In this document: positions 7,142 to 14,412 of the stretch, one piece after another
Numbering within the stretch: the first letter of the stretch is position 1
Layout: each line of letters begins with the position of its first letter
Assembly (NCBI GenBank): GCA_944349335.1
Contig: CALVMW010000001.1
Coordinates: 16,309-80,308 of the forward strand
DNA: 64,000 nucleotides
From: an uncultured Bacilli bacterium
GTDB lineage: Bacteria > Bacillota_I > Bacilli_A > RFN20 > CAG-288
Reading direction: 5' to 3'
Position numbers and translations under genes: made by a program
Notes under the pieces: generated by a model
What the model was told of the DNA's origin: nothing
What the model saw: the letters and a program-made list of their open reading frames with translations, nothing else
Databases searched by the model: none

Positions 7142-8326
7142 ATGAGATTTCTTGATAATGACTCTAGTTACTCCCTCGTAGCAGATTTTAATCTCAGTAT
7201 GAATGATGAAGAAGTTTTATTGCTTCTCTATTTGCCGATGATGGGTGGTAAAGCCTATTCTCTTTATCGCTATTTTTTATCTTCGAGTCTATTAAAAGAA
7301 GAAGAATATTCTTTTTTAACAATAGACCTTCTTTCGGATTTAGATTATGATCAAGAAACCTTTTTAGATTCACTTCGTCGACTTGAAGCTTTAGGTTTGA
7401 TCGAAACTTTTTATCGTCAAGCAAGCCAAAATAAAGATAGTCATTATATATATAAGCTTTTCCCGCCTGCCACTCCTCGAAAATTCTTCGATGATATTAT
7501 CTTATCATCCCTTTTAAAGAAGATGGTCGGCGAAAAGAGGATGGCACGCTTAAAAATGATCTTTTTAAAAGCTAAGGATAAAAAACCTAAAGGTTATAGC
7601 GAATTAACTTCTTCTTTTAAAGAGGTATTTTCTTTAGAAGATATCGAAAAAGAAGAAGATAGTGAAATGATAAAAGATAAGAATTATAAAGCGATTGCGG
7701 AGATCGATTTAGCTACTTTAAAGAAAGCTTTAAAAGATAGGAAAATACCTTTATCAATATTTAGTAAAAATATAAAAGATGTCAGAGATTTAATCGCATT
7801 ATACATGATTCCTTTAAATGAAGGAGTGGAAATTATTGAAAAAAACATTGATAGTGCCGGTGTTTTTTATTTCGAGGAATTTAAAAAGGATATTCGTTCG
7901 TATCGTTCATATTTAAGGGATGATAATAAAAAAGATGATAATTATAAAGGCGGTAAATTCTATCAGATATTGACTACTATCTCTCCAGAACAATATCTCT
8001 CTATTAGACTTAATGCTAAAGCTCCCGCATACATGTTAGATGAAATTGAAAAGATTAAAAAGGAAACTGGATTACCAAATGCTTTAATCAACGTTGTTTT
8101 AGATTACTCATTTAGAAAGACTGATAATCGTTTTGTAGAATTGTATATAGAGAAGGTTGCTTATTCTATTCTTTCCAATAATATAACTTCACCATATGAA
8201 GCGATGACTTTCTTAAATGAACAGGATTATCGTATGAAAAATGAAAAGAAAGTAAAGGTAGATAATAAAGGCGAGGAGAAAGATGATATCGATGTAAAGT
8301 CTCTCCTTGATAAGGTGATATCATGA
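7142..8326 (+). CDS. dnaB: DnaB/DnaD-like replication initiation protein
   Basis: 394 residues. In low-GC Gram-positives this (non-helicase) DnaB is a primosomal protein that helps DnaI load the replicative helicase. The N-terminal half begins FNLSMNDEEVLLLLYLPMMG, typical of the DnaB winged-helix region (LYxPLxG). The C-terminal half has a DnaD/DnaB_2-like segment around ISPEQYLSIRLNAKAP and GLPNALINVVLDYSFRKTDN, followed by AYSILSNNITSPYEAM and a charged tail. The next gene is a DnaI-like loader overlapping by 4 bases, the arrangement expected for dnaB-dnaI. No helicase motifs are present. The symbol is used in its Bacillus sense. Confidence 0.85.
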   Translation: MRFLDNDSSYSLVADFNLSMNDEEVLLLLYLPMMGGKAYSLYRYFLSSSLLKEEEYSFLTIDLLSDLDYDQETFLDSLRRLEALGLIETFYRQASQNKDSHYIYKLFPPATPRKFFDDIILSSLLKKMVGEKRMARLKMIFLKAKDKKPKGYSELTSSFKEVFSLEDIEKEEDSEMIKDKNYKAIAEIDLATLKKALKDRKIPLSIFSKNIKDVRDLIALYMIPLNEGVEIIEKNIDSAGVFYFEEFKKDIRSYRSYLRDDNKKDDNYKGGKFYQILTTISPEQYLSIRLNAKAPAYMLDEIEKIKKETGLPNALINVVLDYSFRKTDNRFVELYIEKVAYSILSNNITSPYEAMTFLNEQDYRMKNEKKVKVDNKGEEKDDIDVKSLLDKVIS

Positions 8327-9279
8327 GCGATAACTTTAGCATTCATAAGATTACTTTTAATAAGAAGATTGAGTTAGATAGTGAATCATCAAATCGTTTT
8401 GAAACTCAAGTAAAGGAGTTATTAAAAAAGTATCCATTAGCAAATAGAGCTATAAAAGACCTTTTGAAAACTGAAAAAACATTTAATAACTCACTCGGTT
8501 ATATATATGAATTTTTAGAAGATTATGCTATTTGTAATTCTTGTGAAAATAAATTAAATCTGTGCCCTAAAAAGAGAGTGGGTTTTAAATATGAGCCTTA
8601 TTATGATGAATATCAAGATATTATTCGCTTAAATGTCACTCCTTGTGTTCATTTAAAGTTAGTTGAAAGTATTTTAAAAAATATTGATCAAAGTTATGAG
8701 AATAAGAATTTAATTTATAAAGAAGGTATTTTATTTGCTAAAAGATTAAGAGAATATTCTAATAAATCTACTCTTTTAATTACCTTTAAAAAATTTGTTA
8801 GAGATTTAAATTCTTTAAAAGAAAATAAAACTATTAAAGGTCAAGCACTTTTCTTTATCAACGGTGAAAAGATAGAACAATCATTTTCATATTTTTTAGT
8901 TTACTATGCTGCCTCATTAGGAATTAAATCTTCGCTTATAACTTTTGTGGACTTCTTAAAAGATTTAAATAGTGAGAAATTTGAAGATCAAAATTATATG
9001 AAAAGATATGTAGAGCATTTAAAATATTGTCCATTTACTATATTTGAGAATATTGATTGTTTCCCTACTATCAGTGATAAAACGATGATGAATCATCTTA
9101 TCCCTTTATTCCAATATCGTAAAAATAAAGGCTTACTTACTTATTGCACTTTATCAACTTCTTCTTCTCTTCTTACTATAGGTAAAAAGATAGGCCATTA
9201 TAGTGAAACGGGTACAAAATTAGGTGAGATTTTTACTTCACTATTTGAAAAACAAAAGATAACAGACCTCGATATATAA
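8323..9279 (+). CDS. dnaI: DnaI-like helicase-loader homologue with degenerate AAA+ motifs
   Basis: 318 residues. The N-terminal DnaI zinc-binding region is kept: CNSC at 71-74, Cys81 (LCPKK), then YEPYYDEYQDIIRL and Cys108/His110. The C-terminal AAA+ part is recognisable from spacing but has lost catalysis. Where DnaI has G-x-x-G-x-G-K-S/T the protein reads FFINGEKIEQS (177-187). Walker B LDDIG is replaced by FENID (241-245), and the sensor TSN by LSTSS. It should therefore not hydrolyse ATP conventionally. Overlap with the DnaB-like gene supports a helicase-loading role, probably structural. Codon use and operon position look normal for the chromosome, so decay is lineage-specific rather than a recent break. 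Confidence 0.75.
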   Translation: MSDNFSIHKITFNKKIELDSESSNRFETQVKELLKKYPLANRAIKDLLKTEKTFNNSLGYIYEFLEDYAICNSCENKLNLCPKKRVGFKYEPYYDEYQDIIRLNVTPCVHLKLVESILKNIDQSYENKNLIYKEGILFAKRLREYSNKSTLLITFKKFVRDLNSLKENKTIKGQALFFINGEKIEQSFSYFLVYYAASLGIKSSLITFVDFLKDLNSEKFEDQNYMKRYVEHLKYCPFTIFENIDCFPTISDKTMMNHLIPLFQYRKNKGLLTYCTLSTSSSLLTIGKKIGHYSETGTKLGEIFTSLFEKQKITDLDI

Positions 9280-9285
9280 AAAAAT

Positions 9286-9316
9286 ACCTCTTAGAAATCA
9301 AATATTTCTAGGAGGT
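9286..9316 (+). promoter_or_regulatory. Hairpin sequestering the ribosome-binding site of the C39 gene
   Basis: Inverted repeat ACCTCTTAGAAAT (9286-9298) / ATTTCTAGGAGGT (9304-9316), 13 pairs in RNA with a single G-U, loop CAAAT. The 3' arm contains the perfect Shine-Dalgarno AGGAGG at 9310-9315 for the ATG at 9321, so the folded RNA hides it. No T run follows, so it is not a terminator. Translational control is inferred. Confidence 0.7.
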
Positions 9317-9320
9317 AGTT

Positions 9321-10550
9321 ATGGTATATCAAAGCGATAAGAATCAATGTGGTAAAGCAGTAGTTAGAACTATTTTAGTTATTCATAATGAAGATGAAAA
9401 TTTTCAAACATCTATACTAGAATCGGATTGCTCAAATTTTTTAGAGATAAGAGATGAATTAGAAAGAAATGGGCTTTTTTATTCTGGCTATGAAATTAAA
9501 AGGGTTGAGCTTATAGAAAAAAGAAAATTACCAGCCATCGCACAAATTAAAAACGGTGAAAAAGATCATTTTGTTGTCATAAAAAAGATAACTAAGAAAA
9601 AAGTTAAAATATTTGACCCTGAATATGGCGACATCGATTTTAAACATGATGAATTTTTATCGATTTATAGTGGCAATATACTATTAAAAGAGCATGAAAG
9701 TGAAAAGAAAAAAGTTAAGAGATTATCCTTACTTAAAAGAAAAGAAAAATTATTGTATGGTTTAATCTTTTTAATTGAAACAATTTCTATGGCAGTATTT
9801 TTATTAACTTTAAATGAAAATATACCCTTATTTTCAATGATATCTTTATTTATGGCGATAATTGCTGTCTTTTTACAATTCATTTTAAACACAAAAGTCA
9901 GGAAGAGGTTAAATAAAGAGATATTTATTCCTTACATGAATTTAACTAAAAATAAAGAGGATTTCTTTTCTCTTTCAAAAATTTTAGATCTTGAAGTTAA
10001 AAGATTTTCAAATATTGTTTCCTATAGTGTTTTACTATTGAACTTGCTATTTTTATTTACAGCCAATGGAATATACGTTTTTTTGATTGCAATCGTCAGT
10101 TGTGTCTTAGTCCTTATCGAATTTATGACTAAAAAAGAAACTAATAAAGTTACTCGTTATTGTTCTATTAAAGAAGACACATATTTAAATATGTTAAGTA
10201 CTGATCCATTTAATGCTAGCAAGTATTTTATGCTCGCAAGTGAGAAGTCAAACAAACTGCTTTTAAATAAAGTGGTAATGACTATTTTTGAAACAATTGT
10301 CTTAACTCTTTTTATTATCCTACAAATGTTTTTAGTCAACTCTTTCTCTATTGCCAATTTCCTCGTCCTTTTCTTTTTATCGTTTTCACTAATTCGTGTC
10401 AGTAAGAGTGTTTTATCATCTTATTTAGATGAGAGTGAGGAAGTTAAAAAGATAAATTCACTTTCTTTTCCATTAGAGAAATTCTTTAGTAATGATGCCC
10501 TTTTAAGTTATACTAATAATAGAGGTGGGCATTATGAAGAAAAAAAGTGA
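9321..10550 (+). CDS. C39 peptidase domain fused to six membrane segments, no ATPase domain
   Basis: 409 residues. N-terminal peptidase C39 domain (1-125): oxyanion Gln4, catalytic Cys10 in QCGKAV, His83 in DHFVVIKK, Asp99 in KIFDPEYGD, then FLSIYSGNILL, the usual end of the domain. These domains cut double-glycine leaders off bacteriocins and signal peptides. Residues about 145-165, 170-190, 230-250, 251-270, 315-340 and 342-362 are hydrophobic, matching the six-helix core of a peptidase-containing ABC exporter. The nucleotide-binding domain that should follow (about 200 residues) is absent; the protein ends and overlaps ybeY. It may pair with a separate ATPase or act as a membrane-anchored protease. 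No leader peptide gene is visible nearby. Confidence 0.75.
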   Translation: MVYQSDKNQCGKAVVRTILVIHNEDENFQTSILESDCSNFLEIRDELERNGLFYSGYEIKRVELIEKRKLPAIAQIKNGEKDHFVVIKKITKKKVKIFDPEYGDIDFKHDEFLSIYSGNILLKEHESEKKKVKRLSLLKRKEKLLYGLIFLIETISMAVFLLTLNENIPLFSMISLFMAIIAVFLQFILNTKVRKRLNKEIFIPYMNLTKNKEDFFSLSKILDLEVKRFSNIVSYSVLLLNLLFLFTANGIYVFLIAIVSCVLVLIEFMTKKETNKVTRYCSIKEDTYLNMLSTDPFNASKYFMLASEKSNKLLLNKVVMTIFETIVLTLFIILQMFLVNSFSIANFLVLFFLSFSLIRVSKSVLSSYLDESEEVKKINSLSFPLEKFFSNDALLSYTNNRGGHYEEKK

Positions 10551-11400
10551 GGTCACATTAGATTATTTAGATGAATGTCACTTAGATAAAAGTTTAGAGA
10601 AGATGTTTCTTTTAGTCGCTAGTGAGACTTTAGAAAGATTTTCTCTTGGCAAATGCACTATATCATTATCGTTGATCAGTGAAAATAAGATGCGAAATAT
10701 GAATAAAAAGTATCGTAATATTGATAGAACGACTGATGTTCTATCTTTTGCTTACTTAGAAAATGATGATGAAATGAGCGATATTAAGGATCTTGGCTGT
10801 ATTTTAATCGATCCTAAACGCGCCAAAAAACAAGCCGAAGAATTTTCTCATCCTTTTAAAAGAGAATTATCTTTTTTATTCATTCATGGTATTCTTCATC
10901 TACTAGGTTATGATCATCAGAATGAGGAAGATAGTGAAAAGATGTTTGCACTCCAAAACGAAATCTTAAATAATTTAACTATCGATTTTTATACTGATCA
11001 AAAGAAATTAAAAAAAGAATTAAAAATCGCTCAATCGATGGCTATTACCCCTTATTCTCACTTTAATGTAGGTGCAGTATTGATCACAAAAAGCGGTGAA
11101 TATATCCGTGGCTTTAATATTGAGAATTCTTCATATCCTGCGACTATATGTGCGGAAAGAGTAGCGATCTATTCAGCCTATTCTCGCGGTAATAACAAAG
11201 ATGACTTTGTCGCTATGGGCCTTATCACTTCTTCAAATGAAACTTCCACATGCTGCGGAGTTTGTCGACAAGTTATGATCGAATTATTACCAAGTTATAT
11301 TCCTGTTTACATTTATAATGATAAAATGGATAAAATGCTGAGGCTCACTGTCAAAGATATGTTACCTTATGCGTTTACGGATGAAGATTTAAAGTCATGA
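10534..11400 (+). CDS. ybeY-cdd: YbeY endoribonuclease fused to cytidine deaminase
   Basis: 288 residues forming two enzymes in one chain. Residues 1-145: YbeY, a metal-dependent RNase for rRNA maturation/quality control, with DRTTDVLSFAY and the zinc motif HGILHLLGYDH (about 118-128). Residues about 155-288: cytidine deaminase, with AITPYSHFNVGAVL, CAERVAIYSA (Cys206 ligand, Glu208 catalyst) and TCCGVCRQV (Cys241, Cys244 ligands). In Firmicutes the order is ybeY-dgkA-cdd-era; here dgkA is gone and the neighbours are joined without a stop. ATG 10534 is chosen over 10525 because GAGGTGG lies 6 bases upstream. It overlaps the C39 gene by 17 bases and era by 4. Confidence 0.9.
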   Translation: MKKKSEVTLDYLDECHLDKSLEKMFLLVASETLERFSLGKCTISLSLISENKMRNMNKKYRNIDRTTDVLSFAYLENDDEMSDIKDLGCILIDPKRAKKQAEEFSHPFKRELSFLFIHGILHLLGYDHQNEEDSEKMFALQNEILNNLTIDFYTDQKKLKKELKIAQSMAITPYSHFNVGAVLITKSGEYIRGFNIENSSYPATICAERVAIYSAYSRGNNKDDFVAMGLITSSNETSTCCGVCRQVMIELLPSYIPVYIYNDKMDKMLRLTVKDMLPYAFTDEDLKS

Positions 11401-12272
11401 AAAAAGTAGGATATGTTTGCGTCTATGGACGCGCTAATGCTGGTAAGTCAACAATAATCAATGGTATTTTAGGTTACCAAATTCTTCCGGTTTCTTCTAA
11501 ACCCCAGACAACTAGGGATCAGGTTCATATCATTTATAATGATGATGACTCGCAGATAATTTTTACTGATACTCCTGGTATTTTTAAACCTCATGGACGT
11601 TTAGGTTCAGTTTTATTAAGAGAAGCTGAAAGTGCAAAAGAAGGTGTCGATTTAATAGTTTATGTTATCGATAGTTCATTGCCTCCTGACTTTAGTTTAA
11701 TCGATAAATTAAATAAACTCGATATACCAATTATTTTAGCGTATAACAAAATAGATTTAGTTCGCGCTAATATAGGAGAAGAGAGATTATCACGTTATCT
11801 TGACCATTTTGTAAAAAAACCTGAAGTTATCCACCTTGTTGCCAAAGAAAGATTTGGCTTGGATGATCTATTAAAGGCGATCAAAGCAAAACTTCCTGAG
11901 GGTGATATCTATTATCCTTTAGATATTGTTACTGATAGACCTAAAGAATATATTATCGCCGAGTTTATTCGTGAGAAGTGCTTACGACTTTTAGAAAAAG
12001 AGATACCACATTCTATTTATGTCGATATTAAAGGTGTGACTGAAAAAGAAAATGATATGGAAGTTGTCGCTGATATAATTGTTGAAAAAGAATCAGCAAA
12101 ATCTATTGTTATCGGTGATAAAGGTAGAATGATAGCAAGAATTTCTCGCTATTCTGAAAAGAAAATATCTGATTACTTTGGAAAAAAAGTCTATCTAGAT
12201 TTGCATGTGAAGTGCATACCTGATTGGCGCAATTCATTAGTTTATCTGCGCCGTTTTGGCTTCGATGAATAA
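11397..12272 (+). CDS. era: GTPase Era
   Basis: 291-residue GTPase needed for 30S ribosome assembly; it binds the 3' end of 16S rRNA. G1 is GRANAGKST, G2/switch follows KPQTTRDQVHI, G3 is DTPGIF, G4 is NKID, and the C-terminal KH domain contains SIVIGDKGRMIARISRYSE. Domain order and length are standard. It overlaps the YbeY-Cdd stop (ATGA) and recO, so translation is coupled. The YbeY-Era adjacency is conserved and both act on the small subunit. Confidence 0.97.
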   Translation: MKKVGYVCVYGRANAGKSTIINGILGYQILPVSSKPQTTRDQVHIIYNDDDSQIIFTDTPGIFKPHGRLGSVLLREAESAKEGVDLIVYVIDSSLPPDFSLIDKLNKLDIPIILAYNKIDLVRANIGEERLSRYLDHFVKKPEVIHLVAKERFGLDDLLKAIKAKLPEGDIYYPLDIVTDRPKEYIIAEFIREKCLRLLEKEIPHSIYVDIKGVTEKENDMEVVADIIVEKESAKSIVIGDKGRMIARISRYSEKKISDYFGKKVYLDLHVKCIPDWRNSLVYLRRFGFDE

Positions 12273-12987
12273 AGAGATTGAAAATTCTATAGCTTTAGTT
12301 TTAAAAGGGACTCCTTATTTAGAAGATTCGCTAATAGTATCTTTAGCTTTTTCAGATGGCGTTCATTCTTGTTATGTTCCACATGTATTTAAGTTAAAAA
12401 GTCCTCTAAAACCTCTTCTTTTTGCGGGATCTATCATAAATATCAGTTATGAAAAGAAAGAAGATTTTTTACTAGCTAAACAGGCTACTATCATTTTTGA
12501 TTCTTCAATGCTATATGGTGACAATAAAAAAATTGCTTTTTTATATTATTTGATTGAACTTTCTGACAAGTTATTTAATTATAGAAGCGATTATCCTCTT
12601 GTTGAAGTAAGGATGATATTAGAGAGTATGAAGAAGGGAGCTGATGTTCTTTCTCTCTCGTTGTTACTGACAGGTTTATTCTATAAAAAGCTCGGTATCA
12701 AAATGATCACTGATAGGTGTATTAGGTGCTCTTCTACACATAACATTGTTTCATATTCGATAAAAGATGGTGGTTTTTTATGCGCCGATTGCTCATCAGA
12801 AAAATTTCCTGTCAATGCTCTTTATATCTTTAAATTTTCCTTTATGGATATCGATGAGAAAAGTTTAATAAAAGTTGTACCTAATTTAGAAGGTAAAAAA
12901 GTTTTAAAAGAGTTAGCTGATCATCTAGCTAATTATTTTGAATATGGACCTTTTAATACATTAACTCAGTTAATAAATTTATGTTAA
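12265..12987 (+). CDS. recO: DNA repair protein RecO
   Basis: 240 residues. RecO anneals ssDNA and works with RecR in loading RecA. N-terminal OB fold begins IENSIALVLKGTPYLEDSLI, the expected 'G.VL......E.D.L' pattern; a four-Cys zinc site CIRCSS...FLCADCSSE is at about 155-180. ATG 12265 is preferred over an in-frame TTG at 12256, since RecO starts a few residues before the A(I)VLK block. No clear Shine-Dalgarno; the start lies inside the end of era, so translational coupling is likely. Sequence conservation is low, as usual for RecO; era-recO order supports the call. Confidence 0.88.
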   Translation: MNKEIENSIALVLKGTPYLEDSLIVSLAFSDGVHSCYVPHVFKLKSPLKPLLFAGSIINISYEKKEDFLLAKQATIIFDSSMLYGDNKKIAFLYYLIELSDKLFNYRSDYPLVEVRMILESMKKGADVLSLSLLLTGLFYKKLGIKMITDRCIRCSSTHNIVSYSIKDGGFLCADCSSEKFPVNALYIFKFSFMDIDEKSLIKVVPNLEGKKVLKELADHLANYFEYGPFNTLTQLINLC

Positions 12988-13017
12988 AATAGATGGGCTA
13001 AAAATGAGGAGAAAATT

Positions 13018-14412
13018 ATGAGCGATAAAAAATATACTTTCGAAGAAATCGTCAATCACCTTGTCACTTCTGGATTTGTCTATAAAGGAAGTGAAATTTA
13101 TGGTGGTCTTGCTAATTCTTGGGATTATGGTCCCTTAGGAACTTTATTAAAAAATCATGTTAAAGATGTTTTCCGCCATCATTTTATCCGCGGTATTGAA
13201 TATAATGTTGAAATTGATCCCGCCATCATTATGAATCCTAAAGTTTGGGAAGCGACTGGTCATGTGGCTAATTTCCATGATCCTTTAGTAGATTGTAAAT
13301 ATTGTCACTCCCGTTATCGCGCTGATGACTTGATTAAGGAGCAAAGAAAAGATCTTGATGTCGATAATATGAATCAGGATCAGATGAACGAAGTTTTAGC
13401 TTCTAAAACTATAAAATGTCCTAGCTGCGAACACACCGATTTTACTCCTATCCGTCAATTCCAGATGATGTTTAAAACTTTTATCGGTGTAACTGAAGAA
13501 AAAACATCAACTGTCTATCTACGTCCTGAAACTGCTCAAGGTATTTTTGTTAATTTTAAAAATGTTTTAAGAACTACAAGACGCAAACTTCCTATCGGTA
13601 TTGTTGACATCGGTAAATCATTCCGTAATGAAATTACTCCTGGAAATTTCACTTTCCGAACTCGTGAATTTGAGCAGATGGAAATTGAATTCTTCTTTAA
13701 GCCTGGAGAGGATATGAAGTGGTTTGAATTCTTTAAGGAAAACTGCAAAGAATTTGTGGAAAAACTTGGTTTAAAGGATGAAAAAGTCCGTTTCCGTGAT
13801 CACGAAAAAGAAGAATTAGCTTTCTATTCTCAAGCTACTACTGATATTGAATATGATTTTCCCTCTATCGGTTGGGGTGAATTAATGGGTATTGCCTGTC
13901 GTTCTGATTATGATTTAAAGCGCCATCAAGAAATGTCAAAAGTAGATTTAACTTATCTTGATCCGGAAACAAATGAAAGGTATATTCCTCATGTTGTTGA
14001 ACCTTCATTTGGTTTAGATCGCTTGATGCTCGCCTTACTTATGGATAGTTATGAAGTTGAAGAATTAGACAAAGGTGATAGCCGAATCGTTATGCATTTA
14101 GCTTATGACCTCGCTCCATATACTTTATCTGTTATGCCTCTTTCCAATAAACTTAACGAGAAGGCCAAAGAAGTATTTGATATGCTCAGAGTCGATTATG
14201 ATTGCATCTTTGATACGACTGGTTCTATCGGTAAAAGATATCGTCGTGAGGATGCTATCGGTACTCCTTTCTGCATCACATATGACTTTGATTCATTAGA
14301 AGATCAATCTGTGACTATTCGTGAAAGAGATAGCATGGAGCAAAGAAGAGTAAAGATTTCTGAATTAAAAGAGACTATCGACTCTTTATTAAGGGCTAAG
14401 AAAACATATTGA
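13018..14412 (+). CDS. glyQS: Glycyl-tRNA synthetase, single-chain (eukaryote/archaeal-type)
   Basis: 464-residue class II homodimeric GlyRS. Starts FEEIVNHLVTSGFVYKGSEIYGG and YDYGPLG-like WDYGPLG; motif 2 is RNEITPGNFTFRTREFEQME; motif 3 contains HVVEPSFGLDRLMLAL; the C-terminal anticodon-binding domain includes DTTGSIGKRYRRED. A four-Cys zinc insertion is visible (CKYCHSRY and CPSCEHTD, about 96-145). This form replaces the two-subunit GlyQ/GlyS enzyme of many bacteria. Good Shine-Dalgarno GAGGAG. It sits between recO and dnaG, the place where Bacillus-type genomes keep glyQS. No T-box leader is visible in the 30-base gap. Confidence 0.96.
   Translation: MSDKKYTFEEIVNHLVTSGFVYKGSEIYGGLANSWDYGPLGTLLKNHVKDVFRHHFIRGIEYNVEIDPAIIMNPKVWEATGHVANFHDPLVDCKYCHSRYRADDLIKEQRKDLDVDNMNQDQMNEVLASKTIKCPSCEHTDFTPIRQFQMMFKTFIGVTEEKTSTVYLRPETAQGIFVNFKNVLRTTRRKLPIGIVDIGKSFRNEITPGNFTFRTREFEQMEIEFFFKPGEDMKWFEFFKENCKEFVEKLGLKDEKVRFRDHEKEELAFYSQATTDIEYDFPSIGWGELMGIACRSDYDLKRHQEMSKVDLTYLDPETNERYIPHVVEPSFGLDRLMLALLMDSYEVEELDKGDSRIVMHLAYDLAPYTLSVMPLSNKLNEKAKEVFDMLRVDYDCIFDTTGSIGKRYRREDAIGTPFCITYDFDSLEDQSVTIRERDSMEQRRVKISELKETIDSLLRAKKTY

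Noticed and set aside
9321..10550. Frameshifted full-length bacteriocin exporter
   Set aside because: No Walker A/B or ABC signature follows in any frame; the downstream DNA is an intact YbeY-Cdd gene.
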